From Cellulomonas sp. URHE0023 (GTDB lineage Bacteria > Actinomycetota > Actinomycetes > Actinomycetales > Cellulomonadaceae): a stretch of 64,000 nt of DNA. The position numbers and the translations under genes were made by a program. Location of the stretch: NCBI RefSeq assembly GCF_000688475.1, contig NZ_JIAN01000005.1, forward strand, positions 496,001 through 560,000, in the 5' to 3' direction. Positions 34,420 through 43,533 of the stretch are shown piece after piece. Every line of letters starts with the position of its first letter. The stretch's first letter is position 1. The notes below the pieces were generated by a model. The model worked only from the letters and a program-made list of their open reading frames with translations, did not search any database and was not told the DNA's origin.

Positions 34420-35402
34420 CGGGTGCCTCCTTTCTCGACGCGCTCGCGCTGGAGCCGGAAGTTGACCACGCTCACCACCGCGAGGAACGCGAACAGCACG
34501 TAGCTCATGGCGGCCGCGGGGGCCATGTTGTTCTGGGAGAGGCCCTGGTCGGCGATGTACATGATCGCGGTGCGGGTCGCGTTGCCCGGGCCCCCGGTGG
34601 TGAGCAGGTACGCCTGGCCGAACATGTTCGCGGAGGCCAGCACGGTCGTCGTCGTGATGAAGAGCGTCACGGGTCGCAGGCCGGGCAGCGTCACGTTCCG
34701 GAACGACCGGACGGCGCCGGCGCCGTCGAGCGCAGCGGCCTCGTACAGCTCGGTGTTGATGCCCTTGAGGCCGGCCAGGAAGATCACGGTGTTCAGTCCG
34801 GAGGTCCACCACACCGTGACGCCGACCAGCGAGACCCACACCCACGGCACGTCCACGGTCCACGGGATGTCGGACTGGATGCCGATGCCGTGCAGCAGGT
34901 GGTTGAGGACCCCGGACTGCGTGTCCAGCACGTACCCCCAGATCAGCCCGACCACTGCGACGCCGAGCACGTACGGCGCGAAGAACACCGTGCGGAACGC
35001 CGACGCGGCGCGGATCTTCTGGTTGAGCAGGATGGCGACGAACAACGGGACCACGACGAGGAACGGGACGCTCGCCACCACGAAGATGGCGGTCGCGCCC
35101 ATCGACTGCCAGAAGTCGCCCGAGGTCGTGGTGCCAGCGGTGAACAGGTCGACGTAGTTCTGCAGGCCGACGAAGTGCTGCACGTCGCGGAAGGGGCTCC
35201 AGTCCGTGACGCTGATCCACAGACCGAACACCGCCGGCGCCAGCACGAACATGGTGAACAGCACGAGGAACGGCGCGAGGAACAGGTACGCGGTCAGCGT
35301 CTTGCGCCGACGGCGGGCCGGGCTGACCACCCGCCGCGGGCCGTGCCCCCCAGCGCTGGTGCGCTGGGGGGCGACGGTGTCCGCGGCGACAGAGTCAGTC
35401 AC
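34416..35402 (-). CDS. Sugar ABC transporter permease (MalF type)
   Basis: A 328-residue permease with a basic N-terminus (SPARRRRKTLTAYLFLAPFLVLF), six helices and an EAA loop ELYEAAALDGAGAVRSFRNVTLPGLRPV that meets the ATPase. GTG 35402 overlaps the binding-protein stop by 8 bp. The order binding protein, MalF-type, MalG-type, lipoprotein hydrolase indicates one transcript for uptake of oligosaccharides released by GH43 and GH2 enzymes. Confidence 0.92.
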   Translation of the reverse strand: MTDSVAADTVAPQRTSAGGHGPRRVVSPARRRRKTLTAYLFLAPFLVLFTMFVLAPAVFGLWISVTDWSPFRDVQHFVGLQNYVDLFTAGTTTSGDFWQSMGATAIFVVASVPFLVVVPLFVAILLNQKIRAASAFRTVFFAPYVLGVAVVGLIWGYVLDTQSGVLNHLLHGIGIQSDIPWTVDVPWVWVSLVGVTVWWTSGLNTVIFLAGLKGINTELYEAAALDGAGAVRSFRNVTLPGLRPVTLFITTTTVLASANMFGQAYLLTTGGPGNATRTAIMYIADQGLSQNNMAPAAAMSYVLFAFLAVVSVVNFRLQRERVEKGGTR

Positions 35403-36714
35403 CGTACTTGGTCCGGTTCTGCTCGAGGATCTGGTCGGCCTTGGCCTTCGCGTCGTCGAGCGCCGCCTGCGGCGACTTCTTGCCCGTGAGGGCCTCGTTG
35501 ATCGCCGTGGTGATGAGGTTGTTCGCCTCGTTGATGCCCGGCGAGACCGTCTCGTAGTGCGCGTACTCGAGCTCGTCCATGAACGGCTTGAGGTTCGGGT
35601 ACTTCTCGAGCAGCGCCGGGTCGTCGCGCACGGAGTTCGCTCCGGGGAGCTCGCCCGTCTCGGCCCAACCGGCGGAGTTGTCGTTCATCCACTTCACGAA
35701 CGTGGCGGCCGCGGCGGTCTTGTTCTCGTCCTGGCCCTTGTTGGCAGGGAACGCCCAGTGCGTCGAGCTCGACCAGACAGCCTTCTCGGAGCCGATCTGC
35801 GGCACCGGCGCCGCCTCCCACTGAAGGCCGTCGAACGCGGTGTTCGTCGTCTGCCACACGCCGTTCCAGTTGAACGCGGTGTCCCCCGCCAGCAGCGCCT
35901 TGATGTTGCCGTCCTGCGCGACGTTCGCCGGGCTGAAGCCCTGGTCGACGAGGCCGGTCATCCAGGTGAGCGCCTGCACGCCGGCGTCGGAGTTGAACGT
36001 CGCCTCGGTCACGTCCTCGTTGTACAGCTCGCCGCCGAACTGCCACAGCAGGCTCTCGAACTCGAACGTCCCGGTGAACACGTAGCCGTCCACCCACTCG
36101 CCCTGGACGCCCGCGTCCTTCAGAGCCGTGAGCGAGGCCTCGTAGGAGTCTTTGTCCGTGGGGATGTCGGTGACGCCGCCCTGGGAGAGGACGTCCTTGT
36201 TCACGTACAGGCCGAGCGGCGTCACGCTCCAGGGCACCGCGTACTGGGCGTCCTTGTAGTTGCCCTTGTCGAAGACGCCGGGCGGGAAGTCGTCGGCGGA
36301 GTAGCCGAGGTCGTCGACGATGTCGTCGGCCTGCAGGAGCAGGTTCTGCGCGGCGTACGTCGCGAGGTCGTCGCCGTGCAGCACCACCACGTCAGGTCCC
36401 TTGCCGGCCTTGATCGCGAGCGGCAGCTTGGCCGAGATGTCACCCCACTCCTGGGGGACGGCCTTGACGGTGATGTTGTCGTGCTCGGAGTTGAACTTGT
36501 CGATGAGCTTCGGCACGAGTGTCGGAGCGGCTCCGCCGGTCCAGCCGTGCCAGAACGTGATGTCGACGTTCGGGCCGTCGTAGGCGCCACCACCGACGCC
36601 GCCACCGCCCGAGCCGGAGCCCGAGTCGGAGCCGGAACCGGAACAGGCAGCCAGCGCGAGGCTTACCGAGACGGCGATGGTGGCACTGAGTCCCCTGACC
36701 ACGGACTTCCTCAT
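35395..36714 (-). CDS. Sugar ABC transporter substrate-binding lipoprotein
   Basis: A 439-residue CUT1 (family 1) binding protein with a lipobox (SLALAACSGSG, Cys about 23), a Gly/Ser linker, then VDITFWHGWTGGAAPTLVPKLIDKFN, the usual start, and PNLKPFMDELEYAHYETVSPGINEANN near the C-terminus. Trp-rich segments (WQFGGELYNE, FNWNGVWQ, STHWAFPANKGQ) suit an oligosaccharide site. ATG 36714 has GGGAGAG upstream. A LacI-type operator lies 79 bp before the start, so expression is probably induced by the sugar. Confidence 0.92.
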   Translation of the reverse strand: MRKSVVRGLSATIAVSVSLALAACSGSGSDSGSGSGGGGVGGGAYDGPNVDITFWHGWTGGAAPTLVPKLIDKFNSEHDNITVKAVPQEWGDISAKLPLAIKAGKGPDVVVLHGDDLATYAAQNLLLQADDIVDDLGYSADDFPPGVFDKGNYKDAQYAVPWSVTPLGLYVNKDVLSQGGVTDIPTDKDSYEASLTALKDAGVQGEWVDGYVFTGTFEFESLLWQFGGELYNEDVTEATFNSDAGVQALTWMTGLVDQGFSPANVAQDGNIKALLAGDTAFNWNGVWQTTNTAFDGLQWEAAPVPQIGSEKAVWSSSTHWAFPANKGQDENKTAAAATFVKWMNDNSAGWAETGELPGANSVRDDPALLEKYPNLKPFMDELEYAHYETVSPGINEANNLITTAINEALTGKKSPQAALDDAKAKADQILEQNRTKYGD

Positions 36715-36792
36715 GCAAACTCTCCCTTGAGTCGAGGTGTGCCGTCGCCCTGCCTTGGACGGCGACACGTGGCCGGTGGGCCTTCCGGAAAC

Positions 36793-36808
36793 TTTACAGC
36801 GCTGGAAA
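36793..36808. promoter_or_regulatory. LacI-family operator upstream of the sugar ABC operon
   Basis: TTTACAGCGCTGGAAA is a near-perfect palindrome centred on the CpG of AGCGCT, as expected for LacI-family sites. It lies between the divergent binding-protein gene and lacI-type gene. The 14-base core TTACAGCGCTG(G/C)AA recurs before the GH2 gene. Confidence 0.8.
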
Positions 36809-36933
36809 CTGGCCGGTCAAGAGGGAGCAGGGGGCCGCCGGTCACGTGCGGGCCACGGCGTCCGCCGACGGCCCCGCGCCAGTACTGTGGGCCCGCGAGC
36901 GCCAGGGCGGGCGCGTTGCTCAGGGAGGTTGCC

Positions 36934-37938
36934 ATGGGCCAGGTGCGGCTCCAGGACGTCGCCGAGCACGCGGGCGTCTCCATGAAGACGGTCTCCAACG
37001 TCGTGCGGGACGCGCCCCACGTGTCCCCGCGCATGCGCGAGCGGGTGCAGAAGGCCATCGACGAGCTCGGCTACCGCCCGAACATGATGGGGCGCCGGCT
37101 CGCCACGGGGCGGACGTCCCTCATCGCGCTCGGCTTCGCGGACGTCGCCATCCCGTACTTCGCCGAGCTCTCACGCGTGGTGTCCCGCGTCTCCCTGCAG
37201 CACGGCTACCGCGTGCTCCTGGAGGAGACGGACGCGACGCTCGACGGCGAGCGGGCACTGGTGGCGGCCTCGGAGTCCGGGCTCGTCGACGGCATGCTGT
37301 TCCAGCCCAGCGTCATGAGCTCGACCGAGATCGCGCGGCACCGGACGGAGCTCCCGCTCGTGCTGCTGGGCGAGACCGCCGCTCCGCTGACCGTCGACCG
37401 CGTGATGATCGACAACGTGCTGGCCGCGCAGGAGATCACGCGGCACGTGCTCGATGCGGGGCGGCGCCGGGTGGGGTTCGTCGGGCACGAGCGCTCGGGG
37501 CTCTCGGAGACGTCCCGCCAGCGCATCGCCGGCTACCAGCAGGCCCTCGAGGACGCCGGCATCGCGCCGGACCCAGCACTGCTCATCGCCACGGCCGAGA
37601 TCTCGGCCGTGGGTGCCGTCCGGGCCGTCGGGGAGATGCTGGACGCCGGCCTGGTGGTCGACGCCCTCGTCTGCCGCGACGACCTGGCCGCGATCGGGAC
37701 GTTGCGGGCGTTGCACGAACGAGGCATCCGGGTGCCGCACGACGTCGCGGTGACCGGCTGGGACGACATCCACCTCAGTGCGGTGACGTTCCCGAGCCTC
37801 ACCACGGTCTCGCCGGACCTCGAGGCGCTTGCCGAGCGCGCGGTCAGCATGCTGCTCGAACGGATCGGCGGCTTCGACGGGATGGGTCGCCACGTGGTCG
37901 TGCCGCATCGGGTCGTCGTCCGGGAGAGCGCTCCGTAG
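36934..37938 (+). CDS. LacI-family transcriptional regulator
   Basis: A 334-residue repressor. The helix-turn-helix and hinge are VRLQDVAEHAGVSMKTVSNVV and ERVQKAIDELGYRPNMMGRRLATG; the rest is a periplasmic-binding-protein-like effector domain (SLIALGFADVAIPYFAELSR, RRRVGFVGHE, VAVTGWDDIHLSAVTFPSLTTV). ATG 36934 follows GGGAGG. It sits between the ABC operon and the GH2 gene, each preceded by the same operator, so it most likely represses both and itself until a sugar binds. Confidence 0.92.
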   Translation: MGQVRLQDVAEHAGVSMKTVSNVVRDAPHVSPRMRERVQKAIDELGYRPNMMGRRLATGRTSLIALGFADVAIPYFAELSRVVSRVSLQHGYRVLLEETDATLDGERALVAASESGLVDGMLFQPSVMSSTEIARHRTELPLVLLGETAAPLTVDRVMIDNVLAAQEITRHVLDAGRRRVGFVGHERSGLSETSRQRIAGYQQALEDAGIAPDPALLIATAEISAVGAVRAVGEMLDAGLVVDALVCRDDLAAIGTLRALHERGIRVPHDVAVTGWDDIHLSAVTFPSLTTVSPDLEALAERAVSMLLERIGGFDGMGRHVVVPHRVVVRESAP

Positions 37939-37956
37939 CGGTCACCGGACGGCTGA

Positions 37957-37972
37957 TTTACAGCGCTGCAAT
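37957..37972. promoter_or_regulatory. LacI-family operator upstream of the GH2 gene
   Basis: TTTACAGCGCTGCAAT shares 13 of 16 positions with the site at 36793-36808 and ends 20 bp before the GH2 start at 37993. It lies 18 bp after the stop of the LacI-type gene. Confidence 0.8.
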
Positions 37973-37992
37973 TGTGCGGCATGCTGAGCGCC

Positions 37993-39798
37993 ATGATCAG
38001 TGAGGATCTCGCGCGCCCGGTCGCGAGCACGCAGGACGGGACCCATCCGCGACCCCAGCTCCTGCGGTCGGCATGGACTGACCTGTCGGGGCCCTGGCGG
38101 TTCGCGTTCGACGACCTGGACCGCGGGCTGCGCGAGCAGTGGTGGCTCAGCTGGCCCGACGCCGACCGCGAGATCGTCGTCCCGTTCCCGCCCGAGTCGC
38201 CCGCCTCGGGTGTCGGTGACACCACGTACCACCCGGTCTCCTGGTACCGCCGGACGCTGTCGCCGGCGGACCTGGACGCGGCCGGCCACGTCGACGGCGA
38301 GCGGCTCATGCTCCGGTTCGGCGCCGTCGACTTCCGGTGCCGTGTCTGGGTCGACGGTCAGGTCGTCGCGACGCACGACGGCGGCCACACCCCGTTCTCC
38401 TGCGACATCACCGACGCCCTGGGGCAGGGCGAGCACGTGATCGTGGTGCGCACGGAGGACGACCCGCACGACATCGCCCAGCCGCGCGGCAAGCAGGACT
38501 GGCGCGAGAGCCCGCACATCATCTGGTACCACCGCACGAGCGGCATCTGGCAGCAGGTCTGGCTCGAGTCCGTGCCGCCCGTCGCTGTCGAGTCGCTGCA
38601 CTGGACCACCGACCCCCGGTCGGCGACGGTCACCGCAGCCCTTCGGCTGACCGCGACCCCGCACGAGCCCGTGCCGGTGCGGGTGCGGCTGACCTACGAC
38701 GGCGCACCGTTGGCCGAGACGTCGACGACCCTCAGCACGCTCGAGACGACGGTGGTCATCGCGGTGCCGGCGCTGACCAACGGGCAGGCGTACGAGGAGC
38801 TGCTCTGGTCCCCTGAGCACCCCAGGCTCGTGGACGCCACCGTCGACGTGGGCGCCGACCGGCTGTCGTCGTACCTCGGGATCCGCACCGCCGAGGTCGC
38901 CCGCGGACACTTCCTGCTCAACGACCGGCCCTACTACGTGCGCTCGGTGCTGAACCAGGGCTACTGGCCGCAGTCGCACCTCGCCGCCCCCTCCGCCGAC
39001 GCCCTCCGCCTCGAGGCCCAGCTCATCAAGGACCTCGGGTTCAACGCGACCCGCGTGCACCAGAAGTTCGAGGACCCGCGCTTCCTGCACTGGGCGGACC
39101 GGCTGGGCCTCCTGGTGTGGGCCGAGGCACCGGCGAGCTTCACCTACTCGACCGTCTCGGTGGAGCGCACCGTGCGCGAGTGGCTCGAGATCGTCCAGCG
39201 GGACTACTCGCACCCGTCGATCGTCACCTGGGTACCGCTCAACGAGAGCTGGGGGGTCCAGCACATCGCCCACGACACGCGCATGCAGCACTTCGCGCGC
39301 GCCCTGGTCGGGCTCACCAAGGCGCTCGACGGCACGCGACCGGTGGTGTCCAACGACGGGTGGGAGCAGGTCGACACCGACATCCTCGCCATCCACGACT
39401 ACTCCTGGGACCCCGACGTGGTGGACGCCCGGTACCGCGACAGGGCGTCGGTCGACGCGCTGATCGACGGCATCGGCCCGGCGGGCCGGCGGCTGGTGCT
39501 CAGCGGCGCGGTCGACGACGCGCCCGTGATGCTGACCGAGTTCGGCGGGATCTCGTACGACATCGACGCCGTGGACGACGCCTGGGGCTACTCGTCGGCA
39601 ACGACCTCGGACGACTTCGCGAAGCGGTTGGCGGGCCTCCTCGACGCCGTGCGCCACAGCGAGGTGCTCGCCGGGTTCTGCTACACGCAGCTGGCGGACA
39701 CCGAGCAGGAGACCAACGGCCTGGTCCGAGCCGACCGCACCCCCAAGCTCCCGCTCGAGCACCTGCGCGCGATCGTCACCGGAGACCGACCGAGCTGA
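37993..39798 (+). CDS. Glycoside hydrolase family 2
   Basis: A 601-residue cytoplasmic glycosidase with the GH2 order: sugar-binding jelly roll (WRFAFDDLDRGL, ... GAVDFRCRVWVDGQVVATHDGGHTPFS), Ig-like domain, and a TIM barrel with the acid/base Glu418 in WVPLNESWG and nucleophile Glu516 in VMLTEFGG. No signal peptide is present, so it acts on imported oligosaccharides. GH2 covers beta-galactosidases, -glucuronidases, -mannosidases and arabinosidases; the compact size without extra C-terminal domains is closest to beta-glucuronidase/-galactosidase-like proteins. ATG 37993 was chosen over 37981. No ribosome site is obvious. Confidence 0.88.
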   Translation: MISEDLARPVASTQDGTHPRPQLLRSAWTDLSGPWRFAFDDLDRGLREQWWLSWPDADREIVVPFPPESPASGVGDTTYHPVSWYRRTLSPADLDAAGHVDGERLMLRFGAVDFRCRVWVDGQVVATHDGGHTPFSCDITDALGQGEHVIVVRTEDDPHDIAQPRGKQDWRESPHIIWYHRTSGIWQQVWLESVPPVAVESLHWTTDPRSATVTAALRLTATPHEPVPVRVRLTYDGAPLAETSTTLSTLETTVVIAVPALTNGQAYEELLWSPEHPRLVDATVDVGADRLSSYLGIRTAEVARGHFLLNDRPYYVRSVLNQGYWPQSHLAAPSADALRLEAQLIKDLGFNATRVHQKFEDPRFLHWADRLGLLVWAEAPASFTYSTVSVERTVREWLEIVQRDYSHPSIVTWVPLNESWGVQHIAHDTRMQHFARALVGLTKALDGTRPVVSNDGWEQVDTDILAIHDYSWDPDVVDARYRDRASVDALIDGIGPAGRRLVLSGAVDDAPVMLTEFGGISYDIDAVDDAWGYSSATTSDDFAKRLAGLLDAVRHSEVLAGFCYTQLADTEQETNGLVRADRTPKLPLEHLRAIVTGDRPS

Positions 39799-39827
39799 AG
39801 GCAAGCGCCGGTCCGATGTGCCGAACC

Positions 39828-41324
39828 TCAGCGGATGTTGTCGCTGGCGCCCGTGGCCCGGACGGCGCCCCGGCGGCGGGTGGACGTGAGGGGATCGGCG
39901 ACGTCCTCGAGTGACTTGCGCTCGGCGTCGACCCCGATGAACCACGCCACCAGACCACCCGTCAGCATGAAGGCCGCACCGAGGGCGTAGCCGATGGCGA
40001 GCGGACCCCGGGACTCCCCCTCACCGACGAGCGCGGCGTACAGCGACGCGGCGACGGCACCGGAGAGCTGGGCGATGCAGAAGAAGAACGCGATCGCCTG
40101 CCCGCGCAGCTCCAGCGGGAAGATCTCGCTGACGGTCAGGTACGCCGACGAGGCCCCCGCCGAGGCGAAGAAGAAGCAGACGCACCACAGGATCGTCTGG
40201 GTCACGGCGGTCAGGAGTCCCGCGTAGAACAGCACCGCGGCGACGGCCAGCACGATCGCTGCCAGCCCGTAGGTCAGCAGGATCATCTTGCGCCGGCCCC
40301 ACACGTCGAAGAGGTGGCCAAGCAGCAGCGGGCCCAGCAGGTTCCCGAACGCGAAGGGGATGAAGTACAGCGGCACGCGCCCGCTCGGGACGTCGAAGAA
40401 GTTGCTCAGCACCAGGGCGTAGCTGAAGAAGATCGCGTTGTAGAGGAACGACTGCGTGATCATCATGGTGCCGCCGAGGATCGCGCGGCGGCGGTACTCG
40501 GTGAACATCAGCTGGCCGACGCGCAGGATGGCGATCGACTTCTCGGGGACCACCTCGATGGCCTTGTTCTCGTCCACCGGAGGCAGCTCGACACCCTGCC
40601 CTCGGACGGTCTCCTCGATGCCGTCGATCGTCTCCTCGGCCTCCTGCGCGTACCCGTGCGTCAGCTGCCAGCGCGGGCTCTCCGGGATGTGCCGGCGGAT
40701 GTAGATGATGACCAGTCCGAGGATGGGGCCGATGAAGAAGCAGATGCGCCAGCCCCAGAAGATCGGCACCAGGTCGGGGTTCAGCAGCACCAGGGCACCG
40801 AGCGAGCCGATGAGCGCGCCAGCCCAGTAGGTTCCGTTGACGGCGATGTCGACCCGGCCGCGGAAGTGCGCCGGGATCAGCTCGTCGATCGCCGAGTTGA
40901 TGGCCGTGTACTCGCCGCCGATGCCGAGGCCCGCGATGAAGCGGAACACCAGCAACGAGCCGAGGTTCCACGACAGGCCGCCGAGACCGCTCCCGGCCAG
41001 GTAGATGACGAGCGTGAGGATGAACAGGCGGCGCCGGCCCAGGCGGTCCGTCATGCGCCCGAACACGAGCGCACCGACCACCTGACCCACCAGGTACACC
41101 GACGCAAGCAGGCCCACCTCCGCGGGCGCGATCCCGAGCCCGCTCTCGGGCTCGGTGAGGACCGAGCCGACGTTGGCCACCAGCTGGATCTCGAGTCCGT
41201 CGAGGATCCACGACACCCCGAGCCCGACGACGACCATCCAGTGGAACCTCGTCCACGGCAGTCGGTCCAGCCGCGCCGGGATCAAGCTGCGCACCGCCTG
41301 CGGCGGTGCTGTGGGCGCGCTCAT
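39828..41324 (-). CDS. MFS transporter (sugar-porter/aromatic-acid type)
   Basis: A 498-residue 12-helix carrier with motif A FGRMTDRLGRRRLFILTLV, and FRFIAGLGIGGEYTAINSAIDELIP then RGRVDIAVNGTYW, features of the sugar-porter and SV2/AAHS-like subgroups. RRHIPESPRWQLTHG closes the first half and a 60-residue cytoplasmic loop follows. The second half has a FDVWGRRKMILLTYGL motif. Substrate unknown; a carboxylate or sugar is likely. The start ATG 41324 lies before the first helix; the gene is convergent with GH2 and has its own promoter. Confidence 0.88.
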   Translation of the reverse strand: MSAPTAPPQAVRSLIPARLDRLPWTRFHWMVVVGLGVSWILDGLEIQLVANVGSVLTEPESGLGIAPAEVGLLASVYLVGQVVGALVFGRMTDRLGRRRLFILTLVIYLAGSGLGGLSWNLGSLLVFRFIAGLGIGGEYTAINSAIDELIPAHFRGRVDIAVNGTYWAGALIGSLGALVLLNPDLVPIFWGWRICFFIGPILGLVIIYIRRHIPESPRWQLTHGYAQEAEETIDGIEETVRGQGVELPPVDENKAIEVVPEKSIAILRVGQLMFTEYRRRAILGGTMMITQSFLYNAIFFSYALVLSNFFDVPSGRVPLYFIPFAFGNLLGPLLLGHLFDVWGRRKMILLTYGLAAIVLAVAAVLFYAGLLTAVTQTILWCVCFFFASAGASSAYLTVSEIFPLELRGQAIAFFFCIAQLSGAVAASLYAALVGEGESRGPLAIGYALGAAFMLTGGLVAWFIGVDAERKSLEDVADPLTSTRRRGAVRATGASDNIR

Positions 41325-41383
41325 CTCAGTCCCCCCACTCGCTGGTCGCTCGGGCTCGCCGACGCTGCGGCCGCTCGGTCCGC

Positions 41384-41517
41384 TCACGGGAGCGCGTCGC
41401 CGACCTCTGCGCGGCAGGTCGCCACGGCGCGGTGGTCCCCGCGCTTCTCGGCCTCGGTGATGCCCCGCGCGTGCGGTGGCTGTCGGCCAGCAGGTCACCC
41501 AAGGACGTCGCAGCCAT
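41384..41517 (-). pseudogene. Small gene broken by a frameshift
   Basis: ATG 41517 has a good ribosome site (GGAGAGGA) and reads MAATSLGDLLADSHRTRG. Past a GGGG run at about 41465 the protein-like sequence continues in another frame as ITEAEKRGDHRAVATCRAEVGDALP followed by TGA at 41384-41386. Adding one G to the run would join them into a 44-residue protein. It is either a recent mutation or a base-call error. The family is not recognised. Confidence 0.5.
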
Positions 41518-41751
41518 GCCGGGTCCTCTCCGTCGAGGCATCACGCGGGCCGGCTGCTGCAGTCCCGTTCTGGGAAAACCGTGACACCGCGACCGCGAGG
41601 GCGCATCCTGAGCGACGGCCCTACACCGGTACGCGCCCCTCCCAGCCCCACACGGCGTTCGTCATGAAGACGATGGGCGCGGGCCGTCAGCCGCGTGCTT
41701 GGACCTATCCGGTAGCCACCGCCTGCGCTCCTGGTCCTGCCCGGCGCGCGG
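41518..41751. other. Gap without a supported gene
   Basis: Open frames here are short and have no ribosome site or protein-like composition. It probably contains the promoter of the broken small gene and decayed sequence. No repeat is noticed. Confidence 0.4.
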
Positions 41752-42393
41752 TCAGCACGCGTCCCCCGGCCTGTAGGTCTGGACCGACCAGATCCCCGTG
41801 GGCTGCAGCGCGACCTCGGCGCGGATCGCCTGATGCGGCGTGTCCAGGTCGGCGCCTGAGGTGACCTCGCCGTTCTGGGTGTAGACCACCTTGCTGTCGT
41901 CGCTGCACATGTCGACGATCACGAGCTGCGTGGTGCCCGCGATGTCGGTGTAGGTGTCGGTCTCCTCACCCGACGTGACCCAGCCGTTCTTCCCGTTCGT
42001 CGAGACCACCTCGTTGACCTGAGCCAGCGCCTCACCGACGGCGAGGTGGTCGATCTCGGGCGACACGACGCCCTCGACGCGCGAGCGCCAGAACTCGACC
42101 TGGAACTGCATCAGCGCGTCGAACGCGTCGGCCTGGGAGCCGGCGACCTCGGGGATGCCCGCGAACGCGATCCCGAGCCCGGGGTCGGAGCGGTCGACCA
42201 CCGAGGAGGCCGTCGGCGTCGGGGTCGGGGTCGCACTCGGACTCACCGAGCCGGCCGGCGCGCTGGACGGCGCTGCCGGAACGCTCGCAGTGGCGTCGCC
42301 CGACTCGCCCGAGCACGCGCCGACGGCCAGCGCGACCATCAGGGCGCACGCCATCCCCGTCGTCGCGCGCACCACGGAGCCGCGCCGCGTCAC
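41752..42393 (-). CDS. Lipoprotein of unknown function
   Basis: A 213-residue predicted lipoprotein. After a basic start (TRRGSVVRATTG) comes ACALMVALAVGACSG with the lipid-bearing Cys, a Pro/Thr/Ser-rich linker, and a folded domain of about 150 residues (AFDALMQFQVEFWRSRVEGV, WVTSGEETDTYTDIAGTTQL, VDMCSDDSKVVYTQNGEV) that resembles small NTF2/SnoaL-like lipoproteins seen in actinomycetes. GTG 42393 is the start that gives a normal signal peptide. No partner gene is evident. Confidence 0.65.
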   Translation of the reverse strand: MTRRGSVVRATTGMACALMVALAVGACSGESGDATASVPAAPSSAPAGSVSPSATPTPTPTASSVVDRSDPGLGIAFAGIPEVAGSQADAFDALMQFQVEFWRSRVEGVVSPEIDHLAVGEALAQVNEVVSTNGKNGWVTSGEETDTYTDIAGTTQLVIVDMCSDDSKVVYTQNGEVTSGADLDTPHQAIRAEVALQPTGIWSVQTYRPGDAC

Positions 42394-42682
42394 ACGCCCA
42401 ACCCCCCGCGGGCTCGGTCGACCTGCGGTGGAATGCGCTGAGATCTCAGTCGGCAATCGTCTCTCCTCGTTCGACGGTCACTTGCAGCGACGGATGCAGC
42501 GGGCATGGCCGCCGTCACCGCACGAGCGCCGCACGTGCCACGCGGCGCGCTACGCCTGCAGTGTCCACGGGACCCGGGAGGTACCGACAACTCGTCCGCC
42601 GCAGCTCAGAAAAGAGGACGGATGCCGGCTACCGAGGAGCGGGGTGCGCGAATTCTGCTGTCGGTCACCTCGCCGTCGACCC

Positions 42683-42740
42683 TTGACGCCCTCTGGTGCG
42701 CAGGTAAGGCTAGGCGTAAGGAATCCGTGCAGCGGTAAGG
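42683..42740 (+). promoter_or_regulatory. vapBC promoter region with GTAAGG repeats
   Basis: TTGACG at 42683-42688 and TAAGGC at 42705-42710 give a plausible -35/-10 pair (16-bp spacer). GTAAGG occurs three times, at 42704, 42716 and 42735; the last serves as the ribosome site of the antitoxin gene. The repeats may be VapB or VapBC binding sites. The rest of the gap 42394-42749 shows nothing else. Confidence 0.4.
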
Positions 42741-42749
42741 TGCGACGAC

Positions 42750-43001
42750 ATGCCGGTTGCCACCGTGACGTCCAAAGGCCAGATCACCATCCCGATCGAG
42801 GTGCGCACAGCCCTCGGCCTTCGGGCCGGCGATCGCGTCCAGTTCATCCAGGGCGCCGATGGAGCCTACGAGATCAGGCCGGCAAACCAGTCGATCCGCG
42901 CCCTGCGTGGCGCACTGTCCCGGTACGCGCCCGGCACACCCGTGACCGTCGAGGACATGGGTACCTCGATCGCCGCAGCCGCCGGAGGCGACAACCAGTG
43001 A
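42750..43001 (+). CDS. vapB: VapB/AbrB-type antitoxin
   Basis: An 83-residue antitoxin whose first 45 residues form a swapped-hairpin AbrB DNA-binding domain (ATVTSKGQITIPIEVRTALGL then GDRVQFI). The C-terminal part (RALRGALSRYAPG...) would wrap the toxin. It binds its own promoter and neutralises the following PIN-domain toxin. The gene overlaps the toxin by 4 bp (GTGA). Confidence 0.9.
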   Translation: MPVATVTSKGQITIPIEVRTALGLRAGDRVQFIQGADGAYEIRPANQSIRALRGALSRYAPGTPVTVEDMGTSIAAAAGGDNQ

Positions 43002-43399
43002 TCGCCCTGGACACCAACGTGCTCGTTCGCTACTTCGTGCGCGACGACGCCCCCCAGACGGCAGTCGCCGACTCCATCATCGAGAACCTCACGCCGCGCG
43101 ATCCCGCATTCGTGGGCCTTTTGGTGCTCGTTGAGCTGTGGTGGGTGCTCGGCGTCGCCTACGCGATTCCCACCAGCGACCGGCGCGACGTCTTGACGGG
43201 CCTGCTCGACTCGGAGGAGATCGCCGTCGAGGACCCGGACCTGGTGCGCTCCGCACTGCGCAAGGTCAACCACCGGACCGACTTCCCCGACCTGCTCATC
43301 GCGGAGAGCGCCGCGCAACGTGGATGCACCGCCACCGTGACCTTCGACAAGAGTGCTGCGCGGTATGCCGGCATGAGGTTTGCCAGCGGCGTCCGATGA
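42998..43399 (+). CDS. vapC: VapC-type PIN-domain toxin
   Basis: A 133-residue PIN ribonuclease. The acidic site is visible as Asp5 (IALDTNVLVRYF), Glu46 (VLVELWWVL), Asp98 (DFPDLLIAE) and Asp117 (TVTFDKSA), which bind magnesium and cut RNA, usually tRNA or rRNA. The 4-bp overlap with the antitoxin gene keeps their synthesis coupled. The pair is a typical type II module and suggests that this stretch of genome is accessory. Confidence 0.92.
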   Translation: MIALDTNVLVRYFVRDDAPQTAVADSIIENLTPRDPAFVGLLVLVELWWVLGVAYAIPTSDRRDVLTGLLDSEEIAVEDPDLVRSALRKVNHRTDFPDLLIAESAAQRGCTATVTFDKSAARYAGMRFASGVR

Positions 43400-43533
43400 C
43401 CGCCCACACGATCCTGCGAGCCGCGCCGGGCGCAACCACGTCGCCCTCACCGTTCCGCCGCCCGAGCGTCTTTCGACGTGCGAGGGGAAACGGGTGGTGA
43501 TGCGCTTCGCCCCCGAACCGACCCCGGAAATCG

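Noticed and set aside
35206..36900. Rightward open frame continuous with the LacI gene
   Set aside because: It runs antisense to the MalF-type permease and binding protein; only the part from ATG 36934, with its ribosome site, is a real gene.
42622..42738. Small rightward frame before the vapB gene
   Set aside because: It overlaps the likely promoter and the repeats, has no ribosome site, and encodes low-information sequence.
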